A DNA stretch of 64,000 nt from Prolixibacteraceae bacterium (lineage in GTDB: Bacteria > Bacteroidota > Bacteroidia > Bacteroidales > Prolixibacteraceae), in the NCBI GenBank assembly GCA_003506435.1, contig DOAQ01000037.1:248001-312000 (forward strand), read 5' to 3'. This document shows positions 26,033 to 35,388 of the stretch, one piece after another. The position numbers and the translations under genes are program-made. The notes below the pieces were generated by a model. That model worked only from the letters and a program-made list of their open reading frames with translations, was not told the DNA's origin and did not search any database. Numbering within the stretch: position 1 is the first letter of the stretch; every line of letters begins with the position of its first letter.

Positions 26033-29000
26033 TTAATTCACGTTAAAACTTCCTTCCAACCTGATATCTTTAGATGAGCTCCCAATCATTACCTTAAATG
26101 TGCCCGGTTCAACCACAAAATTCATATCCCGGTCGAAGAGTGACAGGTCTTCCGGGGTAAGCGTCAGCTTCACTGTTTTCGTTGCACCCGGTTCAAGGGA
26201 AATCCTCTCGTAACCTTTGAGTTCTTTTACAGGTTTGGAAGTAGTGGCAACAACATCGTTGATATATAATTGTACCACTTCATCACCTTTCCGGTCACCT
26301 GTATTTTTGACATCGACAGCAATTTCTATCTGGCTTCCCGAATTGATTTCTTTGGGCATCCGAAGATTACTGTATTCAAAACTGGTATAGCTCAACCCAA
26401 AGCCAAATTCATATAATGGCGTTGCGGGCATATCAATATATTTTGCTTTCTCCTTTGTTGCTGAATGATTGTAATAAACCGGCAATTGCCCTGAATGACG
26501 GGGAAAGGTAACCGGGAGTTTTCCTCCGGGGTTATAATCGCCAAAAAGCACATCGGCAATGGCATTACCGCCTTGTTCTCCGCACATCCAGCCATCGACA
26601 ATGGCCGGAACATTTTCAGAAGCCCAACGAACCGATAATGCCCTTCCGTTAATTAATACAACAACAACTGGAGTCCCTGTTGAATGAACTGCTTTTAAAA
26701 GTTCTTCCTGCATTCCTAAAAGGTCAAGACTGGCAACATCCCTGCCTTCGCCGTTACTCACAAAACCTCCTTCTCCAACTACGACGACAGCAACATCAGC
26801 GCCTTTTGCAGCAGCTTTGGCTTTACCAATCTCATTTAATGTTCCACCCAGCAGGTTGCACCCTTTCACGTAATTGACCTTCGTTCCCGGTTTTACCTTG
26901 TTCTGAATCCCTTTCAAAACAGTAACAACCTCCTGCGGAACAAAATGCGGATAATAGTCTCCAAGCTGATTTTCTCCGGCATCAGCGAGTGGTCCAATTA
27001 CAGCAACCGTTTTGATATCTTTCTTAAGAGGCAGAAGTTTCTTTTCATTCTTTAATAAAACAATACTTTCACGGGCAGTCTCCAGGGCAAGATCCCTGTT
27101 CTCATCCGAATGGACAGTTTTTACGGCATGTTCCACATCGACATACGGGTTTTCAAAAAGCCCAAGTTGAAATTTGAGGCGTAATAACCTTCGTACAGCC
27201 TGGTCTACCTGCTCAATGGGTATTTTCCCTTCTTCCACATTTTCAATCAGTCCACCCATATAGGCATCTTCGATTGAAATACCTACATCTACACCCGCTT
27301 TCATGGCCAGGATACCTGCATCATTTTGGTTAGCAGCATGCCTTTCGGTCACAATTGTTGTCAAACCTCCGCCTTCGCTTACAACGATGCCATTAAACCC
27401 TAATTCCTCTCTGAGGATTTTTGTAAGAATTTTGTCCGAGTTGTGTACAGCTACCCCGTCAATCGCCGGATAAGTGGCCATTACTCCAAGAGCTCCGCTT
27501 TTCTTAATCCCGGCGATCCAGGGAGGAAGAAATACTTCCCGGAATTCTCTTTCTGAAATTCTCATTGCCCCCCGTTCCAGTCCGCTTATTGGTTGACTTT
27601 GCCCGGGATAGTGGCAAAGGAATGCTGCCAACTTATCAGGCGCCGAAATATCGTACCCCTGAATGCCCTGAACAATATTCTCGGCTATCCGGGAACACAT
27701 GTACGGGTCTTCACTGTACCCTTCTTCATTTCGGCCCATTCTTGGGTCGCGATTCGGCTCGATCACCAAAGTACATAATCCGTGAACACCCATCGATTTC
27801 CCTTCTTTGGCCGCAACGGTATAAATCTGCTTTACCAGGTTCTTGTTCCAGGTGGCGCCAATGGCCAAACCTTCAGGAAATACTGTTCCTCCGGGACACA
27901 TCAAACCATGGGTCCCTTCTTCGATCTGGAATAGGGGAATACCCAATCTGGTCTGCTCAACGGCAATTTTCTGAAGTTCATTCAGGACTTCAGCCTGTCG
28001 CTTTGTTCCTTCATAAATAAGCCGGTCAGAAAGAGTAAAAAAGCCTCCTCCGGGGCCAAATACATCATTATGCGTACCTGCAGCCCATTTCCGGCAGCCT
28101 TCCAGTTGCTTGTCCCTGACCCCTTTGTCTTTTTCATCCATATCCCACAGAGGAGGGGCATCACTGTCAAGCCCCCATCCAAGTTTAGTATCATACGTGC
28201 AGGGAATATTCAACTGCCCGACTTTTTCTTTTAGCGTCATACGGGAAAGCAGGTCGTCAACCCGTTGCTCTATAGGGAAAAGAGGATTTTTATATGCAGG
28301 AAGCTCCGATGACGGGGTTTCGCCCTTTTTTGTTCTGATATAAGATGCAATGTTCCGGATATTATCGATCCATATTTCGTTGGCAGGATCCAGCGCATAT
28401 TTACAGATCGCTTCCAGGGTAGGCAAAAGGGAGGTTTGGTTTCCTCCTTCGTTTATCTCATGACCTGCAAGGATTAACCATTTTCCCGTGCTTTTGGCTG
28501 ATTCGATGAGCTTTTTAACCTCTTCGAAAGATTTACCATCCAGTTCCATGCCAGTAAGCTGGGCCATATCACAAGATGTGGGATCGTTGGGGCCTTCATC
28601 AAGCCATCCCCTGCCTGTTTCAAACAGCGATGCAACCACCGGGACATAACTTTTCGCATTCAAACCTTCGCCGACATAAGTTTGTCCACACGGGTAGGCG
28701 AAAGAAACAACATCAATGCCCAGGGAATCCTTAATGACTTTATTGGCAGCTTTTAACTCTTCTTCCATCTTGTCCAGCGAATAATTTTCCAATTCACGGC
28801 CCTCAGTCCAGTCGAAATTGCCGGTACAGGGATGTACCATCGAATGGTTTCCCACTTCATGTCCGTTTGCAACCGCCTGCCTCCATTTTTCCGTCCGCAT
28901 AAACATATTCTTTGGCGAAACATAAAAGGTCCCTTTTACACCGTATTTGTCGAATAGCGGGATACCTTTATCAACCTGTGAAAGCCGGGCATCGTCAAAG

Positions 29001-29161
29001 GTAAGGCTAAGCCCAACCTTCTTCCCTTTTGGCCATTCAAAAGAAGATTGTTTCTTATTACCAGATTCAGGTTCGTACCCTTGTGCTAAACTGGTTTTGA
29101 AAATAAATCCGCTAAAAATGACGATTAATAAGAGACTGACTGATTGTGTTGTATTTTTCAT
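26033..29161 (-). CDS. CE4 polysaccharide deacetylase-GH3 glycosidase fusion
   Basis: The 1042-residue protein has a signal peptide and two catalytic modules. Residues about 45-275 form a NodB/CE4 domain: LTFDDARL (D56, D57) and HxxxH metal ligands (H106, H110). From about 290 a GH3 enzyme follows: EQRVDDLLSRMTLKEKVGQ, EPNRDPRMGRNEEGYSEDP, then the C-terminal and fibronectin III-like domains. GH3 oddities: the usual KH motif is CH (C516, H517), the -1 subsite residue before THG is Glu (E415), and the nucleophile position in VVSEGGG is Glu (E596) rather than Asp. The paralogue at 60746-63145 has the same changes but no CE4 domain. Role: probably removes N- or O-acetyl groups and a terminal sugar from the same ligand. 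Confidence 0.88.
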   Translation of the reverse strand: MKNTTQSVSLLLIVIFSGFIFKTSLAQGYEPESGNKKQSSFEWPKGKKVGLSLTFDDARLSQVDKGIPLFDKYGVKGTFYVSPKNMFMRTEKWRQAVANGHEVGNHSMVHPCTGNFDWTEGRELENYSLDKMEEELKAANKVIKDSLGIDVVSFAYPCGQTYVGEGLNAKSYVPVVASLFETGRGWLDEGPNDPTSCDMAQLTGMELDGKSFEEVKKLIESAKSTGKWLILAGHEINEGGNQTSLLPTLEAICKYALDPANEIWIDNIRNIASYIRTKKGETPSSELPAYKNPLFPIEQRVDDLLSRMTLKEKVGQLNIPCTYDTKLGWGLDSDAPPLWDMDEKDKGVRDKQLEGCRKWAAGTHNDVFGPGGGFFTLSDRLIYEGTKRQAEVLNELQKIAVEQTRLGIPLFQIEEGTHGLMCPGGTVFPEGLAIGATWNKNLVKQIYTVAAKEGKSMGVHGLCTLVIEPNRDPRMGRNEEGYSEDPYMCSRIAENIVQGIQGYDISAPDKLAAFLCHYPGQSQPISGLERGAMRISEREFREVFLPPWIAGIKKSGALGVMATYPAIDGVAVHNSDKILTKILREELGFNGIVVSEGGGLTTIVTERHAANQNDAGILAMKAGVDVGISIEDAYMGGLIENVEEGKIPIEQVDQAVRRLLRLKFQLGLFENPYVDVEHAVKTVHSDENRDLALETARESIVLLKNEKKLLPLKKDIKTVAVIGPLADAGENQLGDYYPHFVPQEVVTVLKGIQNKVKPGTKVNYVKGCNLLGGTLNEIGKAKAAAKGADVAVVVVGEGGFVSNGEGRDVASLDLLGMQEELLKAVHSTGTPVVVVLINGRALSVRWASENVPAIVDGWMCGEQGGNAIADVLFGDYNPGGKLPVTFPRHSGQLPVYYNHSATKEKAKYIDMPATPLYEFGFGLSYTSFEYSNLRMPKEINSGSQIEIAVDVKNTGDRKGDEVVQLYINDVVATTSKPVKELKGYERISLEPGATKTVKLTLTPEDLSLFDRDMNFVVEPGTFKVMIGSSSKDIRLEGSFNVN

Positions 29162-29186
29162 GTATAGTAGATATAAAATTTTAGAA

Positions 29187-30116
29187 TTATTTTATTGATT
29201 TATCTTTCAGTTTTAATGCAGAATCAATATCCAAAAAGAGGAAAGTATTTGGGTGTATCCCAAAAATTTTAGCCATCGTTAGCCCATAGCACTTTTCTCT
29301 GGTTTCCTGACTGACATTACACGCATCAAGCACCTTATTAAAACGTCTGATGTTCTCTTCGAAGGCTTCAGGGTCTTCATCTGTTGCAAAGAGCATCTTT
29401 TCCCAGGCAGGAACAGCATTCTTTGGCATGTGGGATTTGCCAATTGCATCGGTCCACCAGAGCCATTGAGCCCAATATCCGGGGTCGTTTTCCTTTTTAA
29501 TCAATGATGAGCCAGAAAGATCGAAATAAAGGTTTTTGTTCCTGCGCGTTGCTTCTGCTGCCTCTTCATACCAAGGGTTCCCAAAATGAGCCCCGTGAAT
29601 GATCAGATTTGGATGATTTGCAGCAATGTCGGCTAAAAACGAAGGCCGCAGATGCGCCATCATACCATTAATCAGATTACCTGTATGAGGAGCTATCGGC
29701 ATACCTAATGTCTCAGCCTGCGACCAAATGGTGTCGTATTTCGGATCATTGTAATCCCAGTCACCTTTCGCGAACAATTCTCCAAGTCCCTTATATCCCA
29801 TGGCATGAACTTTTAAGATGTCTTCAGTTATTGTCGGGCTGTCGATATCGACCGCTGCATACGGAATAACCCTGTCGGGATGCGCTTTGGCAAAGGCAAT
29901 TCCCCGGTCAATATCTTCCATATCAATCAGCAGGCATGCCATCGCATTATGACGCGTATAGACCTCAACAAACGATTTCTCCCATTCATCGGTTGCCGTG
30001 TAATGCGTATGAGAATCAATAATGAAAGGGGGAGTTGAATAGTTTGGCTTTAACCCGGACTGCCTACATCCCGCAAGGATTACCAACAGTTGTATCAGAA
30101 ATATTAATTTTCTCAT
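29187..30116 (-). CDS. Amidohydrolase-family TIM-barrel lipoprotein
   Basis: I prefer the ATG at 30116, giving 309 residues, since it begins with a proper lipoprotein signal (MRKLIFLIQLLVILAGC) and removes an overlap with the upstream gene. The sequence shows a metal-dependent amidohydrolase (amidohydro_2) barrel: IDSHTHY (HxH metal ligands), KGLGELFAKGDW, IAPHTGN, LIIHGAHFG and MLFATDEDPEAF. Members of this group hydrolyse lactones or decarboxylate acids. In a pathway that produces keto or lactone sugars, a lactonase is conceivable. It follows the Gfo/Idh/MocA gene by 13 bp. Family assignment is firm; the reaction is not. Confidence 0.82.
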   Translation of the reverse strand: MRKLIFLIQLLVILAGCRQSGLKPNYSTPPFIIDSHTHYTATDEWEKSFVEVYTRHNAMACLLIDMEDIDRGIAFAKAHPDRVIPYAAVDIDSPTITEDILKVHAMGYKGLGELFAKGDWDYNDPKYDTIWSQAETLGMPIAPHTGNLINGMMAHLRPSFLADIAANHPNLIIHGAHFGNPWYEEAAEATRRNKNLYFDLSGSSLIKKENDPGYWAQWLWWTDAIGKSHMPKNAVPAWEKMLFATDEDPEAFEENIRRFNKVLDACNVSQETREKCYGLTMAKIFGIHPNTFLFLDIDSALKLKDKSIK

Positions 30117-30129
30117 CTTGATTAAAAAT

Positions 30130-31536
30130 TTAAACCTTGTCAGGGACGACATACGGTTCCCGGTATTTTCTGGTCAGCAATTCATCTGCTTCAGGGTCAT
30201 TTACAAACTTTTCAGTTGCACCGTTAAACGTTAGCTTCCGGCCAACCCGGTATGAAATATTGCCCAGCAAAGGAAGGCATGTTGACATAAACCCGTCGTT
30301 AATATTTCCATGAAGCAAATCATCATTGCCAGCCCGGATGGCATCAATGAAATTGGCCCAGTGGTTGTTAATTACATCATCCTCATTCTCTGCCTTTGAA
30401 CTGGCAAAAGGTTCTTTTTCACGATGACGGAACGCTCTCCAATTATGATTAAAAATCTCAAGGTAACCTTCCGAACCATAAAACAGGTTCCCGACTTCAT
30501 TTCCCTGATAACCTTCATGATTGGTGAAACGTCCGCGCTCTTCAAATTCCAGCATAGTACCGTCGCTGTATTTATATACGCATGTCTGTGTATTGGGGGT
30601 TTCCTGGGTAGTCCTATCATTCCCATAAGCTTCCACTTCTCCGTAAACCATCCTGCCCGGGGTCTTTGGCGAATTATCGTCCTTTTTAAAACCATACAAA
30701 CCTCCATCTGAATATACTGTAACCGGATGTTCATCCTTTTTAAGGCCCCAGCGGGCTATATCCAACTGGTGAGGACCGGTGTTTCCTGTATCCCCGTTTC
30801 CTGTGTCCCAATACCAGTGCCAGCAGTAGTGGCTCCGTTTTTCACTGTACGGACGCCATGGAGCAGGGCCTAACCAGCGGTCGTAATGAAATGTTGCTGG
30901 CGGCTCGCCGTTTACTGCAACGCCATAAGAGTCGCGGCCTTTATAACAGAGTGCCCTGGCCATGTATATTTCACCGATACTTCCGTCATGTAGAAACCTG
31001 ATTGCTTCCCTGACATTGACTGATGAACGGTTATTGAGGCCAACCTGTGCCCGCACTTTGTATTTCCGGACTGCTTCAACCATTTTACGTCCTTCCCAGA
31101 TATTATGGGATGCCGGTTTTTCAACGTAGACGTGTTTCCCTGCCTGACAAGCCCATATCGTTGCCAAGGCATGCCAGTGATTGGGAGTAACGATTGACAC
31201 AGCATCAATATCTTTGTCATCCAAAACCTTATGAATATCCCATTCGACCAATGGTTTTACACCGGTTTTCTCATATACTATTTTCGACCTTGACTCAAAA
31301 AGCTGTTCATCGGTGTCGCATAATGTTTTAATTTGAACATTGTGGCTGTCTTTCAGTCCACAATAACTATTGATATGAACTTTCCCCTGGTTCCGGATAC
31401 CAATAACAGCCAGGTTGATCCGGTCGTTGGCGCCCATAACCGAAGCATACGACTTAGCGCTGAAACCCATACCGCCAATAGCGATACCGGCTGTACCGAC
31501 CAGGCTACTTTTAATAAAATCTCTTCTTGCTGTCAT
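30130..31536 (-). CDS. Tat-exported Gfo/Idh/MocA-family oxidoreductase
   Basis: The 468-residue protein begins MTARRDFIKSSLVGTAGIA, a twin-arginine signal. The NAD(P) fold follows (RINLAVIGIRNQGKVHINS), then DAVSIVTPNHWHALATIWA and EKPASHNIWEGRKMVEAVR, with the substrate domain after that (HYCWHWYWDTGNGDTGNTG). It should perform a redox step on a sugar or glycoside in the periplasm using a retained nucleotide. Together with the isomerase-like gene at 34305-35204 and the amidohydrolase 13 bp downstream, it forms the second oxidoreductase-isomerase set of this window. It is related to but distinct from 14569-16107: the HYCWHWYWDTGNGD motif is the feature that marks the group commonly found in PULs. 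Confidence 0.9.
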   Translation of the reverse strand: MTARRDFIKSSLVGTAGIAIGGMGFSAKSYASVMGANDRINLAVIGIRNQGKVHINSYCGLKDSHNVQIKTLCDTDEQLFESRSKIVYEKTGVKPLVEWDIHKVLDDKDIDAVSIVTPNHWHALATIWACQAGKHVYVEKPASHNIWEGRKMVEAVRKYKVRAQVGLNNRSSVNVREAIRFLHDGSIGEIYMARALCYKGRDSYGVAVNGEPPATFHYDRWLGPAPWRPYSEKRSHYCWHWYWDTGNGDTGNTGPHQLDIARWGLKKDEHPVTVYSDGGLYGFKKDDNSPKTPGRMVYGEVEAYGNDRTTQETPNTQTCVYKYSDGTMLEFEERGRFTNHEGYQGNEVGNLFYGSEGYLEIFNHNWRAFRHREKEPFASSKAENEDDVINNHWANFIDAIRAGNDDLLHGNINDGFMSTCLPLLGNISYRVGRKLTFNGATEKFVNDPEADELLTRKYREPYVVPDKV

Positions 31537-31557
31537 GATAGTTAGTTTTATAGGTTA

Positions 31558-32886
31558 TTACAATTTTATCCTGTATATATGCTCTGCTAACGGAGCAAAG
31601 TCATCGGAAAATTTTCCATTTTCTGCAATGATGGTACGCTTTTCATCAATTACTAAAACCTCAGTTCCTGTTTTTAACCCTTCTATCGAGAATATAGCTT
31701 TCCCTCCCCGTGGATAGATCGGATCAAATTGTTTGGCAGTTTTTGCTCCCTCGCCAAGATCCATATTTACGGAAAAGATGTACAGATCGTTTTTATAAAT
31801 AGTGGCTTTAAAATTACAATTCAACCCGCTACCCAGTAACATGGAAATATTTCTATTGGCTGGCGTTGCAAGAATTGCAGGGGACAAACGTGAAATCTGG
31901 ATATTCAACCGTTTCAACTCGGTTTGCATGTCCTGTGTGGGTGCAAATTCCGTGAATGAAGGTTGCCATGCATGGGTGAAATAACCGATGGCTGTAGCTC
32001 CGTTGGTGATGGCCTGCCATACTTCATTGCGGGTATGCACAGGCAAAACGTCCGGTTGTTTCTCGTAGGTCATCCATTTGCTGCCTTTGCTGGTTTCAAT
32101 CCATGCATACACCGGTTTCGTCCCGGCCAGATCGCAAAGCTGGGACACCCCTTTGCCTACCCAATCGAGGTGTGCAGCATAACCCGAACCATAAATCGGG
32201 TAAATATCGAAGCCAACAACATCTGCGTTCGTAATATATTGAGGATATAATGTTTTTCTTACATTTTCGGGATATGTGCTTTGCTCAACTGTAAAATGAC
32301 CGGTAAATGTCATGAAAAGGAGCTTATTGGGACTAAGTTTTCGAATTGAATCGGATTTATTAGTTACATATTCCGGAGTTTTTTTCGGTTTTGCATTGGC
32401 CCCTGTTCCACTGGGCATATCGGGTTCATCATCAAATATCCATGCCAGGATATTTCCATTTTCCGGAACATCTGTACTAAAATTGGGGACAGCATAACAC
32501 CCGACCTGCTTCGCTGCCACAGCGCCTTTGGCGCCGGCATGGGTATTCATCCCCAAACTTTTGAGCATACTGTAGTTTTTTTCAGACTGGGCCCATGACA
32601 TAATCGGGAAAAAGGGTTTGCCGTTGACCAGAATTTCATGGTTGCTCCCTACAGAAACAGACTGAATGAATTCAACATTTTCAGGAGGATTTGGCAACGG
32701 GTCTTCACTTACCTTTGGCGGTATTTGTTCTTCATTTTGTTCTTCATCTTTCGAGCATGCTTGTACTGTAACTATTATTCCCATCAGAATTATAATCAGC
32801 ACGGATTTCAACAAGCACCGATACCATAGCCTTGTTTGGCAGGCCGGTCCTGATTGATTATTAAAAAGGGTTGTCTGTCGTTTCAT
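31558..32886 (-). CDS. Unassigned clan GH-A-like TIM-barrel lipoprotein
   Basis: The 442-residue protein has a signal ending VTVQACSKDEE (lipobox Cys near 44), after an unusually long positively charged start. The body opens with ILVNGKPFFPIMSWAQ and LKSLGMNTHAG, the usual beginning of GH-A beta-galactosidase or cellulase-like barrels. ILAWIFDDEPDMP is a candidate acid/base segment and VYAWIETSKGSKW a candidate nucleophile. The last 100 residues form a small beta-domain. I do not recognise a CAZy family. It lies 21 bp upstream of the Gfo/Idh/MocA gene. Most likely an extracellular or periplasmic glycosidase; confidence in the fold is higher than in the activity. Confidence 0.65.
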   Translation of the reverse strand: MKRQTTLFNNQSGPACQTRLWYRCLLKSVLIIILMGIIVTVQACSKDEEQNEEQIPPKVSEDPLPNPPENVEFIQSVSVGSNHEILVNGKPFFPIMSWAQSEKNYSMLKSLGMNTHAGAKGAVAAKQVGCYAVPNFSTDVPENGNILAWIFDDEPDMPSGTGANAKPKKTPEYVTNKSDSIRKLSPNKLLFMTFTGHFTVEQSTYPENVRKTLYPQYITNADVVGFDIYPIYGSGYAAHLDWVGKGVSQLCDLAGTKPVYAWIETSKGSKWMTYEKQPDVLPVHTRNEVWQAITNGATAIGYFTHAWQPSFTEFAPTQDMQTELKRLNIQISRLSPAILATPANRNISMLLGSGLNCNFKATIYKNDLYIFSVNMDLGEGAKTAKQFDPIYPRGGKAIFSIEGLKTGTEVLVIDEKRTIIAENGKFSDDFAPLAEHIYRIKL

Positions 32887-32940
32887 AATAAATTAGTTTA
32901 AATATTGATTGTCAATTAAGTTTACTGTTTTTCGGATGAG

Positions 32941-34278
32941 CTATTTAGATTTGTCGACAACATTCTCTTCCGGATGTCCGCTCATTTCATTATTGATTAT
33001 TTGAACCCGGGATACACCGGGACTGAGCACGATCGCGTTCTTTTGTAACCGGGAATCTTCTTGTCGGGTCTCCCTGATAATATTGTTCCCGATGAGAATA
33101 TCATGGGTAATTCCGGAAATAAAAATGCCATACCCCCTGTCAGTATGACCCGGCAGCCCATTGTTTTCAATCGTATTTCCTTTTATCACGTTATTATGCG
33201 CTCCATTAGCCTCTGTTTTCGTCCTGAAATGAATGCCCGATATGGCGTTTTCGTGAATATGGTTACCTTCAATAATATTGTTTGTATCCTTATGGCCTAT
33301 CGAAATACCGTTGCGTTTCCCAATTTTCCGGGTACCGTTATGGTGGACATCGTTCTCAATAAAAAAGCTATTTTTTACACCCCAGCAGATATATATCCCA
33401 TCAGACCCATTATGATGAAAGTGGCAGTTTTTTACAGTTACAGAAGTGCTATGACTACCGGGATGAATTCCATGATACGTATTATCCGATGACTCACAGT
33501 TTTCTACAGTGATATTAAACGATGCGTCGGCAATCAGGATACCATCACCTTGGGTATTACTGACTTTCACATTTCGTATGACTGAGTTTTTACATGTCCC
33601 AAAAAATATCCCTGCTGTCCGTACATTTTGCCAGCCCGGGTCTTCTTTTGTGAAAGAATTAATGGTCAACCCGTCAACAATGACATTCTCTATACGGTTG
33701 CCCAATAACATGGGAAAGACATTGGCCACCAGCCCGTCATATCCTCCTTTTCCCTGGCTATCCAGGATTGCAGTAAAATCGAAAGGGATATAATCATTCA
33801 CATAAAGTTTCCCGTTTTCAATACCTGCAATGGTAAGTGGGGCCGTAATCATAGCATTCATCAGGTTGTTACTGCGGCAAACAATGCCCATCCCAACTTT
33901 AAAGAGAGAAGGATCAGCCGGGATTATTTGTTTCTCAAAAACATCAGCATCGACCAACAGCTTACTTGACACTGCGGGGCAACGCTTCAGAATGGTGCTT
34001 TCCCTATCTCCTATGATATTTACATTCGATCGTAAATAAACCGAATTATATAAGGTATACTCACCCGGAAGTATTTTCACAGTCCCGCCACCCCTGTAAA
34101 AAAGCAGGTCGACGGCTGCCTGTATCGCCATATTATCGGAACCATTAATATCTGCATCTCTTAATCCAACAGTGACAATCTGCTGTGTGAAATTATCTGC
34201 CTTTTCTTTTCCATTGAATGCAACAGATTGTACAACAAGGCATGTAAATAAAATAATTACAGAAATTCGCATTTTCAT
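32941..34278 (-). CDS. Secreted right-handed parallel beta-helix protein (pectate-lyase-3/NosD-like)
   Basis: I take the ATG at 34278 (445 residues), which gives a clean signal peptide (MKMRISVIILFTCLVVQSVA); upstream in-frame starts would overlap or abut the previous stop. The mature protein is built of beta-helix coils rich in Asn and Gly: GGGTVKILPGEYTL, VYLRSNVNIIGD, NTQGDGILIADAS, NCESSDNTYHGIHPGSHS, HFHHNGSDGIYIC and NHIHENAISGIHF. Such folds include pectate lyases, epimerases and glycosidases acting on uronic-acid or other polysaccharides. No catalytic set could be assigned by eye. It follows the isomerase-like gene directly. Confidence 0.8.
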   Translation of the reverse strand: MKMRISVIILFTCLVVQSVAFNGKEKADNFTQQIVTVGLRDADINGSDNMAIQAAVDLLFYRGGGTVKILPGEYTLYNSVYLRSNVNIIGDRESTILKRCPAVSSKLLVDADVFEKQIIPADPSLFKVGMGIVCRSNNLMNAMITAPLTIAGIENGKLYVNDYIPFDFTAILDSQGKGGYDGLVANVFPMLLGNRIENVIVDGLTINSFTKEDPGWQNVRTAGIFFGTCKNSVIRNVKVSNTQGDGILIADASFNITVENCESSDNTYHGIHPGSHSTSVTVKNCHFHHNGSDGIYICWGVKNSFFIENDVHHNGTRKIGKRNGISIGHKDTNNIIEGNHIHENAISGIHFRTKTEANGAHNNVIKGNTIENNGLPGHTDRGYGIFISGITHDILIGNNIIRETRQEDSRLQKNAIVLSPGVSRVQIINNEMSGHPEENVVDKSK

Positions 34279-34304
34279 TTTATTTGATTTTAGTATGATC
34301 ATGG

Positions 34305-35204
34305 TCAAATGGCATTTTGATAGGCCAGGAACAATGCACGGTAATATTTCATAAATCGGATCGGATCTTCACTTTTATCAACTTCTGCAAGACAATATCC
34401 TTTATAATTCATATCTGACAATTTTTTGAATAATAAACGGAAAGGATATTCGGGTGTCCATAACTCATGCATGTGAACTCCCCGGATACGGTCTTTCAAC
34501 AGATTGAAATTATATTCAAACCCTCCGCCTTGTGTATCTGCGGGGTTGCAGTTCCAGTTTATATAAACATACGGATTTTGCGAATAGTCGATAATTTTTT
34601 TCATTACACCAGGCGAATCTGTACCTACCCCGTGTACGCATACCCTGATTTCCACCCCATGATCATGGCCAAACTGGCTTACTTCAGCCAGAGATTTACC
34701 AATCTGTTCGAAAGTTTTTTCTTCGGGAACATCTTTCGGAATTGTATTGGGGAATACCCGGATTGCTTTAGCTCCTACATCCTTTGCAAGCAAAACATAT
34801 TCTTTGGTGCCTTCAATATTTTTTTTCAGTTCTGCCTGGTCGGGAAAATGGTAACAATAAGCGCTGGCAAGGGAAATGGTTTCAAGTGGCGAATCTTCAA
34901 ACCGTTTTTTTACTGTTGCCCGCTCTGAAGCAGACAGAGTAAGTTCGATCCCGTGGGCATGAGTAGTGCGGAGCTCAACCGACTGATAACCTGTTTCTGT
35001 ACAATTCTTAATGATGGTTTCGATACTCCAATCTTTGGCAAGCGTATAGGTCATTATACCTATCTTTAAAGGGTTCTGGTTTACCAATAAAGTCTTGTCT
35101 TTATTGTGTCCATTCGCAACTCCGGCACACCCTGGCAGTATAGCCGCTGTTGTCGAAATTGCCGCTGTTTGTAAAAAATTTCTTCTTGAAAAATGTTTGT
35201 TCAT
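34305..35204 (-). CDS. Tat-exported sugar isomerase/epimerase-like TIM-barrel protein (second copy)
   Basis: The 299-residue protein starts MNKHFSRRNFLQTAAIS with a twin-arginine signal and a possible lipobox (LPGC). The barrel shows KIGIMTYTLAKDW, VELRTTHAHG, NIEGTKEYVLLAKDVGAK, NWNCNPAD and HMHELWTPEYPF. It is a paralogue of 8785-9669, aligned over almost the whole length, and is expected to act on sugars or 3-keto-glycosides in the periplasm. The gene follows a 184-bp gap that holds copy 2 of the repeated 71-bp element, so it likely starts a transcription unit running through the beta-helix, barrel, oxidoreductase and amidohydrolase genes. Confidence 0.83.
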   Translation of the reverse strand: MNKHFSRRNFLQTAAISTTAAILPGCAGVANGHNKDKTLLVNQNPLKIGIMTYTLAKDWSIETIIKNCTETGYQSVELRTTHAHGIELTLSASERATVKKRFEDSPLETISLASAYCYHFPDQAELKKNIEGTKEYVLLAKDVGAKAIRVFPNTIPKDVPEEKTFEQIGKSLAEVSQFGHDHGVEIRVCVHGVGTDSPGVMKKIIDYSQNPYVYINWNCNPADTQGGGFEYNFNLLKDRIRGVHMHELWTPEYPFRLLFKKLSDMNYKGYCLAEVDKSEDPIRFMKYYRALFLAYQNAI

Positions 35205-35253
35205 AAGATCAAAAAATTAATTAGCTATAAAAGATGTTATCGACTCTTTTTAT

Positions 35254-35269
35254 TCCCTGACAAAAAGCT
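35254..35269. repeat. 16-bp sequence shared with 59511-59526
   Basis: TCCCTGACAAAAAGCT here and TCCCTGACAATAAGCT at 59511-59526 differ at one base. Both lie in intergenic gaps carrying the 71-bp element. Here the motif is between the element and the gene it may control; at 59.5 kb it is on the far side. The meaning is unclear and it could be chance. Confidence 0.3.
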
Positions 35270-35286
35270 TAACCATTCACATACAG

Positions 35287-35357
35287 AACAATATTAAGTT
35301 GCCAGCCTATCTATATCAATGTCAGAAGACGCAAATACCATATCTAAATCAGCAATT
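35287..35357 (-). promoter_or_regulatory. Repeated 71-bp intergenic element, copy 2
   Basis: This segment upstream of the isomerase-like gene matches 59404-59474 at about 60 of 71 positions with no gaps, although the surrounding sequences are unrelated. Read on the minus strand the strongest blocks are ATTTGCGT, TTCTGACATTGATATAG and TTAATATTGTT. Between TGACATT and TAATATTG there are exactly 21 bases in all three copies. It begins 83 bp upstream of the ATG, consistent with an activator site or promoter region. Confidence 0.65.
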
Positions 35358-35388
35358 GGCTATATATCGAGATATTGTAGGATATACA

